A stretch of 64,000 bases of DNA from Blastococcus litoris (GTDB taxonomy: Bacteria; Actinomycetota; Actinomycetes; Mycobacteriales; Geodermatophilaceae), in assembly GCF_003075095.1 (NCBI RefSeq), contig NZ_QCZF01000006.1:101881-165880 (forward strand). Reading direction: 5' to 3'. Of the stretch, positions 1 through 9,996 are shown piece after piece (position 1 is the first letter of the stretch; each line of letters begins with the position of its first letter). Made by a program: the position numbers and the translations under genes. The notes beneath the pieces are model-generated. The model was not told the DNA's origin and searched no databases. It saw nothing but the letters and a program-made list of their open reading frames with translations.

Positions 1-1424
1 GTGGTCTGCCGGTCGGAGATCTGCCCGACGATCGAGGAGATCTCCTCGATCGCGGCCACGGCCGCCGTCGTGTCGCCCTGGATCGCCAGCACCCGGCGGG
101 CGATGTCCTCGGTCGCCTTCGCCGTCTCCTGCGCCAGCTCCTTCACCTCGTTCGCCACGACCGCGAAGCCCTTGCCGGCCTCGCCGGCCCGCGCGGCCTC
201 GATAGTGGCGTTGAGCGCCAGCAGGTTCGTCTGCTCCGCGATGCTCGTGATCACCTTCACCACGTTGCCGATCTCGGCCGACGACTCGCCCAGCTTCGCC
301 ACCGTCGCCGTCGTCGTCTCCGCAGCGGTGACCGCGCGGGCGGCGACCGCGCTGGCCTCCGCCGCGTTCTGCGAGATCTCCCTGATCGAGGCACCCATCT
401 GCTCCGCGCCGGCCGCGACCGTGGCAACGCTGCGCGACACCTCCTCCGCCGCACCGGACACCACGCCGGACTGCGCGGCCGTCTCCTCCGCCGAGGCCGA
501 GATGGCCGCCGACGACGCCGACAGCTCCTCCGAGGACGACGCGACCGCGGCGGCCGACGCGACGATCTCCTCGACCGTCGTGGCCATCGCATCCGCGGCG
601 GTGTTGAGAGCCGTCGCCATCTGCCCGAGCTCGTCGCGGCCGCGCACCGGGGTCCGCACCGTGAGGTCGCGGGCGGCGAGCCGCTCGAGCCCGCCGTGCA
701 CCTCGCGGACACCCCGGGCGATGCCCCGGGACACGAACCAGGCCAGCCCGCCACCGAGCACGAAGGCCAGGGCCGAGACGAGCACCGAGACCACGAGCGT
801 CTCCGTCTTGGCGTCCGCGACCGCCTGCTCGGTGCGCGCCACCCGGGCGTCCACGGAGTCGACGAGCTCGGTCATCGCCTGGTCGAGCACGTAGAAGACG
901 TCCCACTTCTCGCCGGTGGACATCGCGTCGCCCTCGTCGAGCCGGCCCTGCTGCCAGAGCGCGAAGATCTGGTCGTTGTAGCCGCTCATCGTCGTCCAGT
1001 TCTCCTGGATGACGGCGAGGCTGGCCTCCGCGTCGCCGTCGAGCTGGCTGCGGTCGATGTCGAACAGCCGCTCGAAGCCCTCCGCCCCGTCGGTGTAGTT
1101 CGCGATGTTGTCGCCGTCCGGTGCGGCCGCCACCTCGCCGCCGACCACCCGGGAGTTCCAGGCGGTGATGTTCTGCCAGTTCGCCGCCCACAGCAGGTCG
1201 TAGCGGGCATCCTCCACGGTGCGCTGGGCCGCGACGGCGGCCGTGGCCTCCTCGTGCAGGTCGCCCACCCGCTGGGTGCCCGCGACGCCCGACACGGTCG
1301 CGGCCAGCGTGCCCAGCAGCAGGGCCGCGCTGACGGCGAAGATGCGGGTCGCGATGCCGCGGTCCCGGTACCAGTGCCGGGTGGGTCCGGCCTCGCGGAA
1401 CTGTGCCCCTCGTGCGTGTGTCAT
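1..1424 (-). CDS. Methyl-accepting chemotaxis protein 1 (3' end cut by window edge)
   Basis: Membrane chemoreceptor that would signal to CheA/CheW. It starts at the ATG at 1424-1422, 6-7 nt after an AGGAAAG ribosome site, and runs off the left edge without a stop. The visible 474 codons show a short basic cytoplasmic N-terminus, TM1 at about residues 26-48, a helical extracytoplasmic sensor to about 208, TM2 at 209-231, a HAMP linker to about 285, then the coiled-coil signalling domain with the conserved tip around [19 protein letters not shown]. It is the last of four minus-strand receptor genes. Unlike the next three it lacks the FADR motif before TM1, and its sensor is the most divergent. 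The ligand cannot be told from the sequence. Part of its signalling region is identical at the DNA level to the gene at 3585-5195. Confidence 0.95.
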   Translation of the reverse strand, partial: MTHARGAQFREAGPTRHWYRDRGIATRIFAVSAALLLGTLAATVSGVAGTQRVGDLHEEATAAVAAQRTVEDARYDLLWAANWQNITAWNSRVVGGEVAAAPDGDNIANYTDGAEGFERLFDIDRSQLDGDAEASLAVIQENWTTMSGYNDQIFALWQQGRLDEGDAMSTGEKWDVFYVLDQAMTELVDSVDARVARTEQAVADAKTETLVVSVLVSALAFVLGGGLAWFVSRGIARGVREVHGGLERLAARDLTVRTPVRGRDELGQMATALNTAADAMATTVEEIVASAAAVASSSEELSASSAAISASAEETAAQSGVVSGAAEEVSRSVATVAAGAEQMGASIREISQNAAEASAVAARAVTAAETTTATVAKLGESSAEIGNVVKVITSIAEQTNLLALNATIEAARAGEAGKGFAVVANEVKELAQETAKATEDIARRVLAIQGDTTAAVAAIEEISSIVGQISDRQT

Positions 1425-1594
1425 GTGCTCTTTCCTCGTTCGTCCGGCGCGCTGCCCGGGGGCGCCGCCTGATCGGCCCGTGACGCGTGGTGCGCACTGC
1501 GAGGAAGTCTGCGATACGAGAACGGATTATTTAGCGCTGAGACAATCGTGTCGCGGCATCGCCCGAGATCGTGCGCCGACCGTCCCGGCGGAGA

Positions 1595-1606
1595 CCATTT
1601 GTCGAC
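1595..1606. promoter_or_regulatory. Shared TTGTCGAC element upstream of chemoreceptor 1
   Basis: CCATTTGTCGAC lies about 170 bp upstream of the start at 1424. The same core occurs upstream of the other three chemoreceptor genes, and the copy at 7199-7210 has the identical 12 bases. It could be a regulator site or part of a promoter with a long leader; the function is inferred only from recurrence. Confidence 0.4.
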
Positions 1607-1627
1607 CTGGAATGGTCGCCGGAATGG

Positions 1628-1663
1628 CGAGAGCGCACGGCCTGGAGGGGCCGTGCGCTCTCG
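1628..1663 (-). terminator. Terminator-like hairpin after chemoreceptor 2
   Basis: A perfect 15-bp stem (1628-1642 with 1649-1663) and a 6-nt loop lie 40 bp past the stop of the gene at 1703-3313. No strong T-run follows, as is common in very GC-rich actinobacteria. Confidence 0.75.
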
Positions 1664-1702
1664 TCGTCCTCCGGGATCAGTGCCGGTCCACTCCCAGGCG
1701 GC

Positions 1703-3313
1703 TCAGAAGCTGAAGCGTCCGACCGTGCCGCGCAGGTCCGAGGCCATGCGCGAGAGCTCGTCGACCGCGGTGCGGGTCTGGGTCAGCGCCTGGGTGGTGG
1801 ACTCGGCCGCCGAGGAGACGCCGGTGATGTTGGCGGCGATCTCCGTCGTGCCGCCCGCGGCCTCCTGGACCGAGCGCGACATCTCGCTCGTCGTCGCGGT
1901 CTGCTCCTCCACCGCCGAGGCGATGGTCGTCTGCCGGTCGGAGATCTGCGCGACGATCGAGGAGATCTCCTCGATCGCGGCCACGGCCGCCGTGGTGTCG
2001 CCCTGGATCGCCAGCACCCGCTGGGCGATGTCCTCGGTCGCCTTCGCCGTCTCCTGCGCCAGCTCCTTCACCTCGTTGGCCACGACCGCGAATCCCTTGC
2101 CCGCCTCGCCGGCCCGCGCCGCCTCGATGGTCGCGTTGAGGGCGAGGAGGTTGGTCTGCTCGGCGATGCTCGTGATCACCTTGACCACGTTGCCGATCTC
2201 GGCCGACGAGTCGCCCAGCTTCGCCACCGTCGCCGTCGTGGTCTCGGCCGCGGTGACCGCGCGGGCGGCGACCTCGCTGGCCTCCGCCGCGTTCGAGGCG
2301 ATCTCCCGGATCGAGGCGCCCATCTGCTCCGCGCCGGCCGCGACGGTCTGCACGTTCCGGCTGACCTCCTCCGCCGCGCTGGACACGACGCCCGACTGGG
2401 CAGAGGTCTCCTGGGCAGAGGCCGAGATCTGCGCCGAGGAGGCGCTCAGCTCCTCCGACGAGGCGGCGACCGCGTCGGCCGACGCGACGACGGAGGAGAG
2501 CACGCCGCGCAGGCTGTCCTGGGCGGCGTCGAGCGCGGCAGCCATGCGGCCGAGCTCGTCGTTCGCCGTCACGCCGGTGGCGACCGTGAGGTCGCCGGCC
2601 GCCATGGCCTCGGCCGAGGTCTGCACGGCCCTCACGGTGCGGGTGATCCGCCGGACGACGTAGACGGTGATGCCGACGGCCACCACGGTCGAGATCAGCC
2701 CTGCGGTCAGGAGAAGGGTGATCGCCGACGACGCGTCCTCCTCGGCTTCGGCGTTGCGGGCGGCGGCCTCCTCGGACTGGGCGATGCCCTCCTCCTCCAG
2801 GCCGTCGGCGATGTCGGTCAGCAGCGGGCTGGAGACGTCGCGGTAGATCTGCGCGTAGGTGGCCAGGTCGCCGGCGTCCGCCGCGGGGAACAACTGGGTG
2901 GCGCTGCTCGCCAGGAACTGCTCACGGGCGTCCTGGTACTTGCCCATCGCCTCCGGGGAGATGACGTAGGGCTCGTACTCCGCCAGGGCGGCGTCGACGT
3001 CGGCCTGCTTCTCGTCCATCTCGCCCAGCAGTTCGAGCCGGCGGGCCGGGTCGGACACGGCGTACTCGAGCACGCGGGCCCGGTGCGCGGCCGTGGCCCG
3101 CTGGACGGCGGAGAGCGCGTTCAGCGGCTCGAGGTTCTCCTCGTAGATCCGCTCCTGGTCGTGGGACATCTCCGTCATGCGCGAGATGGCGAGGGCGCTG
3201 GTACCGAAGAGGACGACGACGAGAATGGCGACGACGGCGCCGATCTTCACGCCTATCGGCCGGTCGGCGAACCAACCGCCCCCGGTTCGGGTGGTGCGGG
3301 CTGGGACGGTCAT
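1703..3313 (-). CDS. Methyl-accepting chemotaxis protein 2
   Basis: A 536-residue transmembrane chemoreceptor. The start ATG at 3313 follows a GGAG site and precedes the shared motif [14 protein letters not shown]; upstream in-frame codons read through non-coding DNA. TM1 is at about 22-43, then a helical sensor of about 150 residues that looks like a four-helix-bundle MCP sensor, TM2 at about 197-220, HAMP, and the signalling coiled coil with the usual [19 protein letters not shown] tip. The C-terminus ends [10 protein letters not shown]; there is no CheR/CheB-tethering pentapeptide of the Tar/Tsr type. It is one of four tandem paralogues, each behind its own intergenic region with hairpin and shared element, so each is probably transcribed separately. 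No cheA, cheW, cheB or cheR lies in the window. The ligand is unknown. Confidence 0.96.
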   Translation of the reverse strand: MTVPARTTRTGGGWFADRPIGVKIGAVVAILVVVLFGTSALAISRMTEMSHDQERIYEENLEPLNALSAVQRATAAHRARVLEYAVSDPARRLELLGEMDEKQADVDAALAEYEPYVISPEAMGKYQDAREQFLASSATQLFPAADAGDLATYAQIYRDVSSPLLTDIADGLEEEGIAQSEEAAARNAEAEEDASSAITLLLTAGLISTVVAVGITVYVVRRITRTVRAVQTSAEAMAAGDLTVATGVTANDELGRMAAALDAAQDSLRGVLSSVVASADAVAASSEELSASSAQISASAQETSAQSGVVSSAAEEVSRNVQTVAAGAEQMGASIREIASNAAEASEVAARAVTAAETTTATVAKLGDSSAEIGNVVKVITSIAEQTNLLALNATIEAARAGEAGKGFAVVANEVKELAQETAKATEDIAQRVLAIQGDTTAAVAAIEEISSIVAQISDRQTTIASAVEEQTATTSEMSRSVQEAAGGTTEIAANITGVSSAAESTTQALTQTRTAVDELSRMASDLRGTVGRFSF

Positions 3314-3481
3314 GACGGGGCTCCAGTGGGTGCGGGGCTTCGCAGGGAGTGGTGTTCCGGACAACCGCCGTCGTCCCGGACGCGGGAAGAGTGGCGCATT
3401 TCTCGGGTGCGGATGCGTACGGCAGTGGCGTGTCGCGGACCGCGGGGGAAATCGACCGCTCATCGCCCGAATGGCGTCCTC

Positions 3482-3491
3482 TTGTCGACAA
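3482..3491. promoter_or_regulatory. Shared TTGTCGACAA palindrome upstream of chemoreceptor 2
   Basis: TTGTCGACAA is a perfect 10-bp palindrome about 170 bp before the start at 3313. It is the most symmetrical copy of the element found in the chemoreceptor intergenic regions. Confidence 0.4.
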
Positions 3492-3509
3492 TTCGTGGCG
3501 TGGGAATGC

Positions 3510-3547
3510 AGAGGAGCGCACGACCCGGCCGGGTCGTGCGCTCCTCT
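3510..3547 (-). terminator. Terminator hairpin after chemoreceptor 3
   Basis: A perfect 17-bp stem with a GGCC loop lies 38 bp past the stop of the gene at 3585-5195. Length and perfection match the hairpins behind the neighbouring receptor genes. Confidence 0.8.
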
Positions 3548-3584
3548 CTCCGTCCGGATCGGCGCCGATGCGCGGATCGCTTCC

Positions 3585-5195
3585 TCAGTAGGTGAACGTC
3601 CCGACGGTGCTGCGGAGGTCGGCGGCCATGCGCGAGAGCTCGTCGACCGCGGTGCGGGTCTGGGTCAGCGCCTGGGTGGTGGACTCGGCCGCCGAGGAGA
3701 CGCCGGTGATGTTGGCCGCGATCTCCGTCGTGCCGCCCGCAGCCTCCTGGACCGAGCGCGACATCTCGCTCGTCGTCGCCGTCTGCTCCTCCACCGCCGA
3801 GGCGATAGTGGTCTGCCGGTCGGAGATCTGCCCGACGATCGAGGAGATCTCCTCGATCGCGGCCACGGCCGCCGTCGTGTCGCCCTGGATCGCCAGCACC
3901 CGGCGGGCGATGTCCTCGGTCGCCTTCGCCGTCTCCTGCGCCAGCTCCTTCACCTCGTTCGCGACCACGGCGAACCCCTTGCCGGCCTCGCCGGCCCGGG
4001 CCGCCTCGATGGTCGCGTTGAGCGCCAGCAGGTTCGTCTGCTCCGCGATGCTCGTGATCACCTTGACCACGTTGCCGATCTCGGCCGAGGACTCGCCCAG
4101 CTTGGCCACGGTGGCGGTGGTCGTCCCCGCGGCGGTCACGGCGCGGGCCGCGACCTCGCTGGCCTCGGCGGCGTTCGAGGCGATCTCCCGGATCGACGCG
4201 CCCATCTGCTCCGCGCCGGCCGCGACGGTCTGCACGTTCCGGGAAACCTCCTCCGCCGCGCTGGACACCACACCCGACTGCGCGGAGGTCTCCTCCGCCG
4301 ACGCGGAGATCTGCGCCGACGAGGCGCTCAGCTCCTCCGACGAGGCCGCCACCGCATCGGCGTTCGCGGCGACGGACCCGAGCACGGCGCGCAGGTTCTG
4401 CTGCGCCCGGGCCAGCGCGCCTGCCATCTGGCCCACCTCGTCGGCCGAGTCGACGGCGGCGTCCTTCGTGAGGTCGCCCTCCGCGAGGGCGTCCAGGCTG
4501 CGCTTGACCCGCGCCAGCGGACGGGTGATCTGCCGGGCGATGGCGAGGGCGAGCCCCACGCCGATCAGGGCCCCCGCCGCCAGGACGACGGCGACCTCGA
4601 CGACGCCCGCCCGGTAGGTGCTCTCCGCGTGCTCCTTGGTCTGGTCGACCGTGGTCACCTGCGCGTCGCTGAGCTCGTCGCCGAGCGACACCACGATGCC
4701 GAACAGCCGGTCGCACTCGGCAAGGATGGGAGCGACGTCGACGTTCGGGTCCATGGCCCGGCTGGCCGGAACGATGGTGGCGTCGCGGAACGTCCGGTAG
4801 TCGGCCACCGCCGCCAGGTACCGGGCCAGGAGGTCTCCCTGCGCCCGGTACTCCTCCTCGAGCGAGGGCGCCAGACCGTCGAACTGGGCGTCCAGCTCGG
4901 CGATCTCGGCCTCGCGCCGGGGCTTGTCGGCCACCGGCCCCGCCAGGTGCAGGAGCACCCGCTGGCGCATGCTGCTGTTGGCCTGCTGGGCCTCGGCGAG
5001 GTCGCGCAGCGGGACCGCGCCGGCGTCGTAGATGCTGTCCGCCGCGGCGGCCACGGAGCCGAGCTGCACGATGGCGAAGCCACCGACCGCTCCGGCCACC
5101 AGCAGCAGCGTGACCAGCAGGGTCATCAGCTTGGTGGTGATCCTGCGGTCGGCGAACAGCCGACGGGACCGGAGCGACTCTTCCGTGGATCTCAT
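3585..5195 (-). CDS. Methyl-accepting chemotaxis protein 3
   Basis: A 536-residue chemoreceptor with the same plan as its neighbours. The start ATG at 5195 lies 8 nt after AGGAG. The N-terminus carries the [14 protein letters not shown] motif, TM1 is at about 23-43, the sensor extends to about 198, TM2 to about 220, then HAMP and the conserved signalling domain; it ends [10 protein letters not shown]. The sensor (for example its [11 protein letters not shown] segment) is clearly different from those of MCP 2 and MCP 4, while the signalling halves are nearly identical. This is the pattern expected when a tandem family diverges in ligand range while a fixed cytoplasmic half keeps the same CheA/CheW contacts. 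Bases 3808-3962 are identical to bases 1-155, including silent positions, which suggests recent gene conversion. Confidence 0.96.
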   Translation of the reverse strand: MRSTEESLRSRRLFADRRITTKLMTLLVTLLLVAGAVGGFAIVQLGSVAAAADSIYDAGAVPLRDLAEAQQANSSMRQRVLLHLAGPVADKPRREAEIAELDAQFDGLAPSLEEEYRAQGDLLARYLAAVADYRTFRDATIVPASRAMDPNVDVAPILAECDRLFGIVVSLGDELSDAQVTTVDQTKEHAESTYRAGVVEVAVVLAAGALIGVGLALAIARQITRPLARVKRSLDALAEGDLTKDAAVDSADEVGQMAGALARAQQNLRAVLGSVAANADAVAASSEELSASSAQISASAEETSAQSGVVSSAAEEVSRNVQTVAAGAEQMGASIREIASNAAEASEVAARAVTAAGTTTATVAKLGESSAEIGNVVKVITSIAEQTNLLALNATIEAARAGEAGKGFAVVANEVKELAQETAKATEDIARRVLAIQGDTTAAVAAIEEISSIVGQISDRQTTIASAVEEQTATTSEMSRSVQEAAGGTTEIAANITGVSSAAESTTQALTQTRTAVDELSRMAADLRSTVGTFTY

Positions 5196-5293
5196 GACCG
5201 TTCTCCTGCGAGCGAATGGGCGCGCTCGATTGCGCACAATGGAAGTGTTCCAGCGCCCGCCGGTGTAGTCGTTACACGATTCGGGTGTGTCTC

Positions 5294-5312
5294 GATGTTT
5301 CCTGGAAACATC
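5294..5312. promoter_or_regulatory. Perfect 9-1-9 inverted repeat upstream of chemoreceptor 3
   Basis: GATGTTTCC-T-GGAAACATC lies about 100 bp before the start at 5195. A 19-bp near-continuous palindrome in a promoter region resembles a dimeric repressor or activator site. It is not repeated upstream of the other receptors. Confidence 0.4.
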
Positions 5313-5337
5313 AGCGAGCGGCTCCCCGTCGCAGATA

Positions 5338-5346
5338 TGTCGACAA
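5338..5346. promoter_or_regulatory. Shared TGTCGACAA element upstream of chemoreceptor 3
   Basis: TGTCGACAA lies about 145 bp before the start at 5195 and matches the core found upstream of the other chemoreceptor genes. Confidence 0.35.
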
Positions 5347-5388
5347 TGTATGGCCAGGAATGGCTGCGGCGAGAACACCGGTGGGACG

Positions 5389-5430
5389 CCGTCGGGGGCG
5401 GTGACCGTCACCGGTCACCGCCCCCGACGG
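5389..5430 (-). terminator. Terminator hairpin after chemoreceptor 4
   Basis: A perfect 18-bp stem (5389-5406 with 5413-5430) and a 6-nt loop lie 18 bp past the stop of the gene at 5448-7055. Confidence 0.8.
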
Positions 5431-5447
5431 AGCTGGAGGAGCAGCTG

Positions 5448-7055
5448 TCAGTAGGTGAACCGACCGACGGTCGCACGCAGGTCGGCCGCCATCTGCGACA
5501 GCTCGTCGACCGCGACCCGGGTCTGGGTCAGCGCCTGGGTGGTGGACTCCGCCGCCGAGGAGACGCCGGTGATGTTGGCCGCGATCTCACCGGTGCCACC
5601 CGCGGCTTCTTGCACCGACCGCGACATCTCGCTCGTGGTCGCCGTCTGCTCCTCCACCGCGCTGGCGATGGTGGTCTGCCGGTCGGAGATCTGCGCGACG
5701 ATCGTGGAGATCTCGTCGATGGCCGCCACGGCGGCGGTGGTGTCGCCCTGGATGGCGAGAACCCGCTTGGCGATGTCCTCGGTCGCCTTCGCGGTCTCCT
5801 GCGCCAGCTCCTTCACCTCGTTCGCGACCACGGCGAAGCCCTTGCCCGCCTCGCCGGCCCGGGCCGCCTCGATGGTGGCGTTCAGGGCGAGGAGGTTGGT
5901 CTGCTCGGCGATCGAGGTGATCACCTTGACGACGTTGCCGATCTCCGTCGAGGACTCGCCGAGCTTGTCGACCGTGGCCTTCGTGGTGGCGGCGGCGTCC
6001 ACCGCCCGCTGGGCGACCTCGCTGGCCTCCGCCGCGTTCTGCGAGATCTCGCGGATCGAGGCGCCCATCTGCTCGGCACCCGCGGCGACCGTCTCCACGC
6101 TCCGGGAGACCTCCTCCGCCGCGGAGGCGACCACGCCGGACTGGGTCGAGGTCTCCTCGGCCGATGCGGAGATCTGCGCCGAGGTCATGCTCAGCTCCTC
6201 CGAGGAGGACGCGACGGCGTGGGCCGACGAGGCGACGCCGGCGAGCACCTCGCGGAGGCTGGCCTGCGCGGTGTCCAGCGAGGCGGCCATCTGGCCGACC
6301 TCGTCCTTGGACCGGATCCCCGTGGACCGGGTGAGGTCGCCTGCCGCCAGGGCCTCGAGCGAGGCCTTCACCAGCTTCACCGGCTGGGTGATCGAGCGCA
6401 TCGTGACCCAGCAGACCAGCGCGATGAGGATCAGACCGCCCAGGGTGATCGCCGAACCCAGCAGCTGGGAGCGGGTGATCGCCTCGTCCAGGCGGACCTG
6501 CGCCGCGTCGCTCTCGGCGGCGAGCGCGTCCTTGGCCGCTCCGACCGCACCGTCGGACAGGTCGTTGGCCTGCTGGATCTCCTCCCAGCGCAACCGCATC
6601 GCAGCGGGGTCGGCCACCGCCAGGTCCACCCACGCGGAGATCGCGTCGGTGTAGGCGCCGAAGGCCTCGGAGAGCCCGGCCACCGCCTCGGCCGAGTCGC
6701 CGGTGAGGGGGATCGTGTCGAGCTCGGCCAGCATCGCCTCGGGCGTGGCGATGTCGTCGGCGAGCTCCGGCAGCTGCTCGGCCGGGTTGTCCCGGGTGAT
6801 GGTCTTGAAGCCGTCGACCTTGAGCTCGCTGGCGCGGGTGTCGAGCTGGAGGACCAGCTCCTCCGCCTCGTTCAGGTGCTCCAGATCGGTGTTCGCCTCG
6901 CGCACGTCGGCGTTGCCGATGAGCACCGCGCCGAGGACGCCGCCGAGGGCGAGGACGACGGCGGCGAGGAGCACGCCGAACTTGACGGCGAGCGGACGGT
7001 CGGCGAACCAGCCGCTTCGCCGCCCGGGCGCGAGGGAGGAGGGAGTGGCTTTCAC
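5448..7055 (-). CDS. Methyl-accepting chemotaxis protein 4
   Basis: A 535-residue chemoreceptor. I chose the GTG at 7055, preceded by CAGGACGG about 8 nt upstream and followed by KATPSS and the family motif [13 protein letters not shown]; longer in-frame starts up to 7514 would run through promoter DNA and into the neighbouring otsB. TM1 lies at about 25-47, then a helical sensor, TM2 near 200-222, HAMP and the conserved signalling tip. The C-terminus is [10 protein letters not shown]. It is probably the first gene of the array in transcription order. Its sensor has few residues in common with the other three outside the membrane-proximal helices, so it probably senses something different. 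Start confidence is moderate. Confidence 0.94.
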   Translation of the reverse strand: MKATPSSLAPGRRSGWFADRPLAVKFGVLLAAVVLALGGVLGAVLIGNADVREANTDLEHLNEAEELVLQLDTRASELKVDGFKTITRDNPAEQLPELADDIATPEAMLAELDTIPLTGDSAEAVAGLSEAFGAYTDAISAWVDLAVADPAAMRLRWEEIQQANDLSDGAVGAAKDALAAESDAAQVRLDEAITRSQLLGSAITLGGLILIALVCWVTMRSITQPVKLVKASLEALAAGDLTRSTGIRSKDEVGQMAASLDTAQASLREVLAGVASSAHAVASSSEELSMTSAQISASAEETSTQSGVVASAAEEVSRSVETVAAGAEQMGASIREISQNAAEASEVAQRAVDAAATTKATVDKLGESSTEIGNVVKVITSIAEQTNLLALNATIEAARAGEAGKGFAVVANEVKELAQETAKATEDIAKRVLAIQGDTTAAVAAIDEISTIVAQISDRQTTIASAVEEQTATTSEMSRSVQEAAGGTGEIAANITGVSSAAESTTQALTQTRVAVDELSQMAADLRATVGRFTY

Positions 7056-7359
7056 GAGGACCGTCCTGAGAAGAATGTGGAGCACGTGCCGGATGTGGTG
7101 ACACGGAGATTGTTGTGACTCCACGCAGGATTTCCCGGTTCGGCGGCGCGGGCGAGATGGAATGTGATGTTTGATGGGGGTCAGCGCATTGTCACCGACC
7201 ATTTGTCGACTCCGCCGACCGGTCATCCCGACCCGCCGGCCGGTCCTGCTCCGGATCGGCCTGCGCTTTTCCGGGATTGTCGACATCGACGGGGAGGTCA
7301 CCGACCCGTCGGGACTTTCGTCCTCTCCGGTCGCACGCGACACGGACCCGTGCGGGGGC
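7056..7359. promoter_or_regulatory. Intergenic region between otsB and the chemoreceptor array, with two TTGTCGAC elements
   Basis: This 304-bp gap holds two copies of the shared element: CCATTTGTCGAC at 7199-7210, about 145 bp before the chemoreceptor 4 start, and ATTGTCGACAT at 7276-7286. It must contain the chemoreceptor 4 promoter and the 3' end of the otsAB transcript. I see no convincing -35/-10 pair, no long terminator hairpin and no further coding sequence. Confidence 0.4.
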
Positions 7360-8127
7360 TCAGCCGAGCAGGTCGGCCAGGTGCTCCAGGACGGCGAGTG
7401 CGCCGGCGGTGTCGGGCACCCGGTGCCGGGCCGCGGTGTCGCCGTCGCCGATCTTGACCGTGACGTCGCCGGGTCCGAGGCTGCGGAAGGCGTCCTCGTC
7501 GGTGAGGTCGTCACCGAGGTAGAGCGTCCCGGCCGCCCCGAGCTCCGCGCCGAGACGCTGCATGGCGCTGCCCTTGTCCGCGTCGGTCACCGCGAGTTCC
7601 AGGACGTCCTTGCCCGGCTTCATCGTCAGTGACGAATCCGCCGAAGACCTGGCCTCGTCGAGCAGCCCGGCGGCCGCGGCGCGGTCGGCGACCTGGCGGA
7701 CGTGCACCGCGACGCTCGCCGGCTTCACCTCCAGCCGGGCGCCGGGTGTCCCGGCGACGAGAGGCGCGAGCCGCTCGGCCAGCGCGTCCCGGCGGTGGGC
7801 CAGCTCGCCGGAGAGCGGACCGTCGAACTCGGCCCCGTGGCTGCCCACCCAGCGGAGCGGACCGGTGAGGCCGCTCGTGGCCCGGAGATCGGCCACGCCC
7901 CGTCCGCTCACCATGGCCACGGTGACGCCGTCGACCGCGGCCAGCCGAGCGAGCACCTCGGCCACACCCTCCTCCGGGACGGCGTCGGACGGGTCGTCGC
8001 GCAACCGGGCGAGGACGCCGTCGTAGTCGCTGGCCACGAGGAGCGGCCGGCGACCGGCCAGGGCGGCCAGGGCGGCAGCGAGGTCGGCGGGGAGCGCGGC
8101 GGGGGACTCGGCGGGGAACTCGGTCAT
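7360..8127 (-). CDS. otsB: Trehalose-6-phosphate phosphatase
   Basis: A 255-residue HAD-superfamily phosphatase that removes phosphate from trehalose 6-phosphate, the second step of the OtsAB pathway. HAD motif I is SDYDGVLA with the nucleophile Asp34 and general acid Asp36, motif II is in MVSGRG, and motif III is the metal site [10 protein letters not shown]. The length fits the short bacterial OtsB type. The ATG at 8127 overlaps the otsA stop in an ATGA quartet (8127-8124), so it is translationally coupled to otsA. Trehalose is a major osmotic and desiccation protectant in actinobacteria, and the NAGGN genes nearby serve the same need. Assignment is firm. Confidence 0.96.
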   Translation of the reverse strand: MTEFPAESPAALPADLAAALAALAGRRPLLVASDYDGVLARLRDDPSDAVPEEGVAEVLARLAAVDGVTVAMVSGRGVADLRATSGLTGPLRWVGSHGAEFDGPLSGELAHRRDALAERLAPLVAGTPGARLEVKPASVAVHVRQVADRAAAAGLLDEARSSADSSLTMKPGKDVLELAVTDADKGSAMQRLGAELGAAGTLYLGDDLTDEDAFRSLGPGDVTVKIGDGDTAARHRVPDTAGALAVLEHLADLLG

Positions 8128-9629
8128 CCCTGCGCCCCACCCCGCCCCGCGGAGAGCGGGGTGGCCGTCCTCCCGGCGGGCCGCCCGACGGGCTGGCCGC
8201 CGTCCTGGGCCTTCAGGGCGTCGAAGAAGGAGGACGCCCAGTGCTCCAGGTCGTTCTTCGCCAGGTGCCGGCGCATCGCCCGCATGCGCGAGGCCGCCTC
8301 CCGCGGATCCACCCGCAGGGCACGGACCAGCTGGTTCTTCACCCCGGCGATGTCGTGCGGGTTCACGAGGAACGCCTGCTTGAGCTCGGCGGCGGCCCCG
8401 GCGAACTCCGACAGCACCAGCGCGCCGCCGAGATCGGACCGCGCGGCCACGTACTCCTTCGCGACGAGGTTCATCCCGTCGCGGTACGGCGTCACGAGCA
8501 TGACGTCGGCCGCCCGGTACAGGGCGGCCAGCTCCTCGCGGGGCATGGACTGGTTGAAGTAGTGCACCGCCGGGCCCGCGATCGAGCCGAAGACACCGTT
8601 GATGTGGCCGACCTGCTGCTCGATCTGCTCCCGCATGTGCACGTAGTGCTCCACGCGCTCCCGGCTGGGAGTGGCCACCTGCACCAGCACGGTGCCCGGT
8701 GCCTCGACGGCGCCGTCCTCGAGCAGCTCCTCGAACGCGTTGAGCCGGACGCTGATGCCCTTGGTGTAGTCGAGCCGGTCGACGCCGAGGATGATCTTCT
8801 CCGGGTTGCCGAGCTCCTTGCGGATCTCCTCTGCCCGGGCCAGCACGTCGGGCGAGCGCGCCAGCTCGTCGAAGGCCGCGACGTCGATCGAGATGGGGAA
8901 CGCCTTCGCCGTCACCGTCCGGCCGTCGTACTCGATCACGTTCTTGCGGGCCGGCAGGTCGTGCAGCCGCCGCGCGAGCTGCACGAAGTTCGTCGCCGCG
9001 GACGGGCGCTGGAAGCCCACGAGGTCCGCGCCGAGGAGGCCCTCGACGATGGCCGACCGCCACGGGAGCTGGGTGAACAGCTCGTAGGGCGGGAACGGGA
9101 TGTGCAGGAAGAAGCCGATCGTCAGGTCGGGGCGCTGCTGGCGCAGGAGGGCGGGCACCAGCTGCAGCTGGTAGTCGTGCACCCACACGATCGCGTTCTC
9201 GGCGGCCACCGCCGCGGCGCGCTCGGCGAAGCGCTTGTTGACCTGGACGTAGGTGTCCCACCAGGTCCGGTGGTACTCCGGCTTCTCGACGACGTCGTGG
9301 TAGAGCGGCCACAGCGAGGCGTTGGACATGCCCTCGTAGTAGCGGTCGACCTCCTCGTCGGTGAGCGCCACCGGGATGAGCGACATGCCCCCGGACTCGA
9401 AGGGCTCGGGTGCCTCGCCGGCCGAGCCGGACCAGCCGACCCACGCGCCACCGCGACCCGCCACGAACGGCTCGAGGGCGGTCACCAGACCGCCGGGGCT
9501 GCGCTGCCAGCGGGTGCTGCCGTCTGCTTCGGTCACCTGGTCGACCGGCAGCCGGTTGGCCACGACCACGACGGGGCTGTCCGCCCCCGGCCGCGCTGTC
9601 GTGGGGATGTCCCCCGGTTCGTCCGCCAT
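8124..9629 (-). CDS. otsA: Trehalose-6-phosphate synthase (GT20)
   Basis: A 501-residue GT20 glycosyltransferase that joins UDP- or GDP/ADP-glucose to glucose 6-phosphate to give trehalose 6-phosphate. Seen motifs are NRLPV (25-29), SPGGLVTAL (about 44-52), [11 protein letters not shown] (from 149) and [12 protein letters not shown] (from 172), with [11 protein letters not shown] further on holding the Arg and Lys that contact the donor phosphates. I chose ATG 9629 (MADEPGDIP), since upstream codons would overlap the crcB gene. It is followed by otsB with a 4-bp overlap, and the crcB pair ends 13 bp upstream, so all four genes may share a transcript. Confidence 0.96.
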   Translation of the reverse strand: MADEPGDIPTTARPGADSPVVVVANRLPVDQVTEADGSTRWQRSPGGLVTALEPFVAGRGGAWVGWSGSAGEAPEPFESGGMSLIPVALTDEEVDRYYEGMSNASLWPLYHDVVEKPEYHRTWWDTYVQVNKRFAERAAAVAAENAIVWVHDYQLQLVPALLRQQRPDLTIGFFLHIPFPPYELFTQLPWRSAIVEGLLGADLVGFQRPSAATNFVQLARRLHDLPARKNVIEYDGRTVTAKAFPISIDVAAFDELARSPDVLARAEEIRKELGNPEKIILGVDRLDYTKGISVRLNAFEELLEDGAVEAPGTVLVQVATPSRERVEHYVHMREQIEQQVGHINGVFGSIAGPAVHYFNQSMPREELAALYRAADVMLVTPYRDGMNLVAKEYVAARSDLGGALVLSEFAGAAAELKQAFLVNPHDIAGVKNQLVRALRVDPREAASRMRAMRRHLAKNDLEHWASSFFDALKAQDGGQPVGRPAGRTATPLSAGRGGAQG

Positions 9630-9642
9630 ACCGCCTAGGACC

Positions 9643-9996
9643 CTATCGGCACAGCGCGTACCCGGTCGCCGCGGCACCGAGACCCAGCACCAGGCTGGCG
9701 GCGACATAGGCGGCTGCCCGGCCCACGGCGCGTTCCTCGACCAGCCGGACCACGTCGTACCCGAACGTGGAGAACGTGGTGAGCGTGCCGCAGAAGCCGG
9801 TGCCCACGAGGGCGACGACGGCGGGGGAGAGCCCGCGCGCCCCCAGCAGCGCTCCGAGCACCGCGCTGCCGACGACGTTCACGGTCAGGATGCCGAGCAC
9901 GCTGCCCGGTCCTCGGCGCGCGACCGCGAGCCGGTCGGCCAGCAGGCGCAGGGGTGCACCGGCCAGGGCGCCCAGGGCCACCCAGACGGCGGTCAC
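9643..9996 (-). CDS. crcB: Fluoride channel CrcB/FluC, second copy
   Basis: A 117-residue, four-helix membrane protein of the Fluc family, which exports fluoride passively from the cytoplasm. The family signature [15 protein letters not shown] carries the Thr-Phe-Ser-Thr-Phe 'phenylalanine box' stretch. The GTG at 9996 overlaps the stop of the upstream copy in a GTGA quartet (9996-9993), so the two subunits should be made together. Paired crcB genes in Gram-positive bacteria often make an antiparallel heterodimer instead of the dual-topology homodimer; that is family knowledge applied here. No fluoride riboswitch could be recognised upstream. Confidence 0.93.
   Translation of the reverse strand: MTAVWVALGALAGAPLRLLADRLAVARRGPGSVLGILTVNVVGSAVLGALLGARGLSPAVVALVGTGFCGTLTTFSTFGYDVVRLVEERAVGRAAAYVAASLVLGLGAAATGYALCR

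Noticed and set aside
1424-1703. Sigma-28/WhiG promoter (TAAA-N15-GCCGATAA) before chemoreceptor 1
   Set aside because: TAAA is present on the minus strand near 1530, but the -10 part does not match well enough.
3177-7118. A 1313-codon plus-strand frame across three chemoreceptor genes
   Set aside because: It is a shadow of the minus-strand receptors: Arg/Gly/Leu-rich, repetitive because the genes repeat, with no domain. GC-rich DNA commonly gives such open frames.
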